Shown here: positions 58,998 to 64,000 of the stretch, one piece after another
Layout: every line of letters starts with the position of its first letter
Numbering within the stretch: the stretch's first letter is position 1
From: Limnanthes douglasii subsp. nivea
Taxonomy: Eukaryota > Streptophyta > Magnoliopsida > Brassicales > Limnanthaceae
NCBI GenBank assembly: GCA_036936605.1
Contig: JAUPFV010000003.1
Coordinates: 80,956,273 to 81,020,272 of the forward strand
Reading direction: 5' to 3'
Length of the DNA: 64,000 bases
The notes under the pieces: model-generated
Database searches by the model: none
What the model was told of the DNA's origin: nothing
The model's input: only the letters and a program-made list of their open reading frames with translations
Translations under genes and position numbers: made by a program

Positions 58998-59625
58998 GCA
59001 TCTAATTCCTAGTCGGTATATCAGAATTAGGTGTTTTAAAAAAAACACATATAATTCATAGCTAGTATCTCAGAATTAAGTTCTTTAAAAAAACAGTTAA
59101 TTCAGAGATGTTAGCTCAGGATTAGATGCAGTTCCAATAACTCGATATGTCGGAAAAATTAAGTTACAGAAACTCGAGTTTTTTTAAAAGTCAAGTTTTT
59201 GGAACTCGATATCAGAACCCATAAATTTAAAAAAGAAGAAGATTAATTTCAGATTTTTACTATTGGAATTCTAGAGAATGCTTCGAGTGGTGGTTATAAT
59301 ATTTTTAGTTATAAGAGAAGAGATGAGTATAATTTTAATTTGAAGGTTGTTAGTTATATCAGATTTATGGTGGCTAGGGTTTATGGGTGGATTGGTGGTG
59401 GACATAAATTAATTGGGTGAACTGCTAGAAAAAAATTCAGGTAGATATGATGTTTGTGTGGTTGCTGAAGAAAGAAGATAAAGAAGATAGATACGATGTT
59501 TGGTGTAAAATTAAAAAAAGAAAAAGACAAATTAAATATTTTTTTATTGAAGAAATAACAAAGAGGAGTATTTTTTGAAATATGAAAAAAAAATTGGGGA
59601 GGAAATAGCTTCACCAATAACTTTT

Positions 59626-60158
59626 ATATCCGTTTTAAAATATTATGGCGGATTCTTGATGGTTTCACAAATTTTAACATTATAATTTCTCACTGCCATA
59701 ACATTAATTAGTGTATTCTTAAGATATTACTATGATAAATTGTTTCAACTGCTATAGGTTCCAAATTATAAATTGAAAATTTAGATTTTTTTTAAGGTTT
59801 TAATATTACAAATTGAAATATAAGTTTCATTTGAAATTCAACCAAGTTATATTTAAAATTTCATTTTTGCCATATTATAAAAATAAAGTATCATTTAAAA
59901 TGTTTTTTCTCTCTCTACAAATTGAATCATATTTTGAAACCATATTTAAAATAACTATAAAAAACCTTAATAATTTATATTAAAGGTTAAAATGTATATT
60001 TTAGAAATCAAGGACTAAAATATTATTTTTATACATGTTGGGAGTAAAATATCAGTTTTGAAAGTTTAGAGAGTACAGTAAAAAAATGAAAAGTTTAGGC
60101 ACTACAAATGTTATTTTCTAGAGTTTTAAGATTTAATGAAATTTTTAAAAATAAAAAA
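59626..60158. other. AT-rich low-complexity DNA
   Basis: No gene. It is built of degenerate AAATTTTAAA-like words that continue on both sides of the SINE. Confidence 0.5.
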
Positions 60159-60172
60159 TAAAATATACTTTT

Positions 60173-60381
60173 TTTAAAGGGAATCTGCAGGCGCTATTCG
60201 GAGTGCAATGAATACGCATATGGTAAATCTTGAATTTGACGCAATAGTCTGCAAACCAACATCAGAAGGTAAATCACACAAGGTGACAGACTCTGCCGAA
60301 AAACATATGTAGAGGGACTCAAACTCATGACCTTTGATCACAAGCATGTCTTACTCAACCAACCCGGCTACCCATTGCGAC
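60173..60381 (-). mobile_element. tRNA-derived SINE (209 bp)
   Basis: A perfect 14-bp direct repeat TAAAATATACTTTT flanks it (60,159-60,172 and 60,382-60,395). Read on the minus strand, the head GGGTAGCCGGGTTGGTTGAG holds a box A-like sequence (GGTTGGTTGAGT), and about 40 bases later GGTCATGAGTTTGAGTCCC holds a box B-like sequence. The body (GTTGGTTTGCAGACTATTG) and the end GATTCCCTTT followed by a short A-run fit a plant SINE. RNA polymerase III would transcribe it, and it relies on LINE proteins to move. Confidence 0.8.
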
Positions 60382-60395
60382 TAAAATATACTTTT

Positions 60396-61270
60396 AAACA
60401 TTTTAGGATCCGAATATAGGTTCTTGCACACATGTTGGGATGGTTATGTAAATTAAAAAAAATTAAAATACAAATTTTCAAAAAGTCTTAAGCTTATATT
60501 GCAATTTTAAAATTTTAGAGGCCAAATATAGTTTTTGAAAGTTTAGGATTATAATACTATTTTAAAAATTTTAGAAACTAAATTATTATTATTTTAAATA
60601 TAGGGACTTAAATAATTTTTTTATAAAATTAGGAATTAAAATGTTTTTTTAAATGTAGAAAAATAAAATACAAATTTTGAAATTTAAAAGACTAAAATGT
60701 AAATTTTAAAAACTTAAAAACCAAAATATAAAATATAAAATTTTAAAATTTTAAGTTGTAGTCTTAAAAGTTTAGAGATGAAATTTTACATATATAAATT
60801 TTAAAATGTAGAATATAAGCTTTACAATCTAAAAGTTAAAATATGTTATGCTAAAAAAAAGTTAAAATATAATTTCTGGAAATTTAAGATCCAAAATATA
60901 ATTTAGTATATTTTAAAGATCAGAGTATTATTGTAAAACTTTTAGATTAAATTGAAGTTAATTTTTTTTATAAAATTCATTTGTCATCGGAAACAACGTT
61001 GTAATTTAACCAAAACAATATATAAACATAAATGTTTTAGATAATTTGTATGTTCGCTTGATTACCAAAATACGGAACTTTTTTTAAAAAAAGTTAGATA
61101 ATCTAAGTAAAACAAATTAATCTTATAAATCAATATCATAGTAAAAATAAAGGGCTAGTATTATTTTAAAAAACTACATGTTAAATTATACAAAACAAAA
61201 CTTTTATAATAAAGGAGGATGTATTTTCAATAACATTCCACACATATATATAAGCTAAATTTAATTAACT
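60396..61270. other. AT-rich low-complexity DNA
   Basis: Dense degenerate repeats of AAAATATAAATTTT-like words. No gene or RNA was recognised. Confidence 0.5.
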
Positions 61271-64000
61271 TCAATCAATAATGTCGATCCCGCAACATTC
61301 GTCGTTAATATTGTGTAATCAATAAAAATATTTTAATATTCTCTTTCAAGTTGGAGAGTATAAATCAAGGTCTCCCAATTTGTTAAAAAAATCAAATCGA
61401 TTTTTTTCAAGTGCTTTAGTAAATATGTCTGTCAACTGTATCTTTGTAGAAATATAGTATGGACGAATTATCTCGGACTAACGTTTTTTTCGAATTTTGT
61501 GACGATCAATCTCACTATGTTTAGTACGCTCGTGAAAAACCGGATTAGCCACTTGATTATCATAATTATAATAGTGTCGAATTATCTAAGTCGACCTTTA
61601 AATATTTAAGTGTGTATCTCAACCAGGTTAATTCCAAACAAGTATCCATTATCCCTTCATACTCTGCTTCTACAAATGGTTGTGAAAATCATTCCGTTTC
61701 TTTAATTTTCACGATATGAGTGATGAGCCAAGAAATACACACTAACAACAACATATTGTCTTGAGATAGGACATCCACCCCAACCTGGATCACAAAAGGT
61801 ATTAAGTTTCAGATTATTTTCTCACATGAAAAAATTTCATGGCATGGTGATTTCTTGATATAACGGGGGACTCTTAACGCTTCTTCCAGTGTGGCTTCTT
61901 AAGTGCTCCCGTTAATTGACACAATTTATGCAATGAATACACAATATCAAGGATGGTCACTACCTAGAAGCTGCAAGAGTCAACAAACATCGAAGAGTGG
62001 TGAGTTTAGCAGTTGGAGAAAAAGGTCTCCTGATAGTCAATACCTTCAACCTGGGTGTAGTCGTTTTCCACCAAATGGGGTTTATGTCGCTTAATGGTTC
62101 CATCAGAGTTGTATTTGATATTATAAACCTTGAAATATCTGATAAGTTTGTATCTCGGAGGAATGGGAACCAATTGCCAAGTGCTGTTATATTTTAGAGC
62201 ATGAAGTTCAACGGACATGGTTTGGCGCCAGAGTGGATCACGGTTAGCATTTTCAAAATATGATGGCTTTATTTATTTTGATAACAAAGCTAACAAACCA
62301 CGGTGGTTAGGGGAAACCATAAAATAGAAGTATAAGATAACAAAGGGTGTCTTGTAGATTGACAAGAACTTGATTGCGTTGAAGATTGATTGATCTCGGT
62401 AAATAAGTCGTAGTATTGGTGCCATGTAGGAGGATGTACGTGAGAGGTGGAATGAAGAACCGATATATCATTAGGAACTGGAGGATAATAATATGTGGTT
62501 GATGTGGTGATAAAACAGAAGGTGTAGGTGGAACGAAGAGGACGAAGTTATGCGTGAGTGTGATGAGTTCATAGCTGATTTTGGAGAGGTATGAATGGAA
62601 GGGTTAAATGTGTAAGATTTATGAGATTGGATGAAGACAAAAGCGATAAAGACTGTGGTTTCAAGTCATAAGATGTGGGATTGGTAAATGAAAATGATAA
62701 TGAGTTGGTTTCTTGAGTGATTGGTTTTGGAAACGGCAAGGTCGAGGCATGTTAGAAGGGAAATATATTTTATTTAAAGTGGACGTCACAGTTTATGGAA
62801 ACTTTATATGTATGTAAATCAAGAACTTTGTAGCCTTTTTTCCACGTGGATACCCCCAAAAGCACAAATGGATGACGAGGATCAAATTTACGTTTGGGAT
62901 GAACATTAGCTACATAACATGCACAACTAAAAATACGCAAGTGCGTGAATGATGGGGACCGATTATATAAGATATCGAATGAGGATTTATTTAATATTAA
63001 AGGAGTAGGAATGTGATCGATTAAATAGACGACTTTTAAAATACAATCGATCCAAAAATCAAGTGGTATATTAGATTGGAACATGAGAGAATGGGTAACA
63101 TTTAAAATATACTGATATTCTGGTTCAAAAACTCAATTTTATTGTGGGGTGTAAACACACGAGTTTTGAAGTTCAATGCCTTTGTTTTGAAAAAATTACG
63201 ATGATGAAGAAATTCGCTATCTGTTTGAAATTGGGTTTCGACGAATTGCACAAAATTAGTTAATAAAGGTTATGTTTCTGATTTATGGTGCATAAGAAAA
63301 GTCCAAGTGCATCAAGTAATATCGTCAATATATGTATGGAAATAACGTCAATTAATATATGAAGGAACTTTGTGAGGACCCTAGACACCATAATGTATTA
63401 AAAAGAAATGACATTTTGTCTTTAATGAGCTTTTGGAAAAGAAAAGCGTGCTTGTTTTGCTTGTGGGAAAATTGTACAATATTTCCTTACTTGTTGTGAA
63501 TACTTGGAAGTAAATATGAAAGTAATTTAAAACAAGAAAATGATGGATGGCCTAGGTGTAAGTGTTATAAATCAGCTGATTGCGACACGAGACATATAAC
63601 CGATTTATTTGGATGCATTTGGTATAGACCATCATTTTATCAACCCGAGCCAGTAATTTTCCTTGAAACCAAGTCGTGAAAAATACAATAGTCAGAAAAG
63701 AAAACGATGCAGTAGTTGAGATCTTTGGCTAAAATTAAATTTAAATTAAAGGTAGGTACGCACAAGACATATGTAAGGGGTAATTTTGAATTAATACTAA
63801 TTGTAATAGTATGAGTGATTTGTGATGTTGTACAATTTGGTAAATAAACATTAATAATAATGGAAGGCTTGGGATTGGTTAAGAGTGATTTGTGAGAGAC
63901 AATATGATATGTGGCGTAAATATCCAAAGTCCAAGTACTTTTACTACTACAATTAACAGACAAAAAAGTAGATGAAATCAAACCTACATCATTTGCATAT
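61270..64000 (-). mobile_element. Ty1/Copia polyprotein remnant, cut by the window edge
   Basis: Minus-strand order from the right edge: protease-like WTLDIYATYHIV and pre-integrase (63,640-63,981); integrase C-terminal part (62,770-63,084: SFDILYNRSPSFTHLRIFSC, HPFVLLGVS); start of RT (62,006-62,218: NSTWQLVPIPP, YTQVEGIDYQETF) then TAKLTTLRCLLTLAASR near 61,970. The text then jumps to GWGGCPISRQ (about 61,770) and the RNase H end (61,300-61,660: NPVFHERTKHSEIDRHKI, LTDIFTKALEKNRF). The YVDD core of RT is missing. Frame breaks throughout. The 5' end and 5' LTR lie beyond the window. Confidence 0.8.

Larger units (their letters stand above)
48136..59616. mobile_element. Hairpin-rich TIR transposon, copy 2, split by a Gypsy element
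   Basis: The left end (GGGGAAACTATTTCTTCCAT) and the inverted right end (GGTGAAGCTATTTCCTCC) match the family at 30,207-31,251. Flanks ATAACTTAT (48,127-48,135) and ATAACTTTT (59,617-59,625) are a 9-bp target duplication with one mismatch. Removing the 10.37-kb retroelement and its target repeat leaves about 1.1 kb. The left half contains the same short frame start as copy 1 (here MEEEDTQTKT near 48,377) and several short palindromes around AATTCTGA/TCAGAATT and GTGTTTT/AAAACAC. One is a perfect 26-bp palindrome at 48,604-48,629. The right half (59,003-59,616) continues the palindrome series. Confidence 0.8.

Noticed and set aside
60320..60381. tRNA gene on the minus strand
   Set aside because: Box A and box B are present, but the sequence does not form a proper cloverleaf by eye and is part of a 209-bp unit with a target duplication, so SINE is the better reading.

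Overview
This window is AT-rich nuclear DNA of a flowering plant, most likely a eudicot. The evidence is one plant LRR receptor-like kinase gene, one plant-type SANT/DUF3755 gene with eight exons and canonical GT-AG introns, and many plant transposon classes (Copia, Tat-lineage Ty3/Gypsy, LINE, SINE, MULE, Stowaway). I cannot name the species. Only two genes look intact. Almost everything else is transposable-element sequence or unannotatable AT-rich DNA.

Layout, left to right. 1-16.2 kb is a graveyard of retroelements: an internally deleted Copia element (about 1.5-3.5 kb), a Gypsy gag scrap (3.5-3.9 kb), a decayed coiled-coil reading frame (5.4-6.0 kb), a decayed Tat-type Gypsy pol (8.45-10.98 kb) followed by an antisense coiled-coil scrap, a Copia 3' end (11.26-11.4 kb), and a LINE on the minus strand (12.0-15.6 kb) that is partly duplicated and has a Stowaway MITE between the copies. 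16,220-22,242 is a complete but mutated Mutator-like element (MULE), bounded by a perfect 9-bp target duplication. It carries a plant-mobile-domain (PMD, MAIN-like) gene on the plus strand and a MURA-type transposase on the minus strand, and the transposase is flanked by two arrays of GC-rich CCGGCGG-type palindromes.

22.3-34.7 kb is the genic island. A SANT/DUF3755 gene (22,865-26,828, plus) faces, tail to tail, an inactive LRR receptor kinase of the At1g60630/At1g10850 type (27,480-34,664, minus). The kinase's single 5.27-kb intron holds a miniature derivative of the MULE with the same palindrome array, a 250-bp direct repeat, and a 1,045-bp hairpin-rich TIR element.

34.7-48.1 kb is AT-rich, with a 0.7-kb foldback repeat, LINE and MULE scraps, a decayed reading frame resembling the antisense ORFs of Tat retroelements (42.3-45.5 kb), a degraded hAT-like repeat and a Gypsy integrase scrap. 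48,136-59,616 is a second copy of the hairpin-rich TIR element, split by a full-length 10.4-kb Tat-lineage Gypsy element (48,631-58,997, minus) that has both LTRs, a 5-bp target duplication, gag-pol and a spliced-looking antisense ORF. 59.6-64 kb is AT-rich with one SINE (14-bp target duplication) and a Copia polyprotein that runs off the right edge and lacks its reverse-transcriptase core.

The points most worth attention are the two-gene PMD/MURA element with its palindrome arrays, the hairpin-rich TIR family present in two (possibly three) copies, and the repeated pairing of Tat pol sequences with convergent antisense coiled-coil reading frames. Similarity statements here rest on reading translated motifs by eye; no database search was run.
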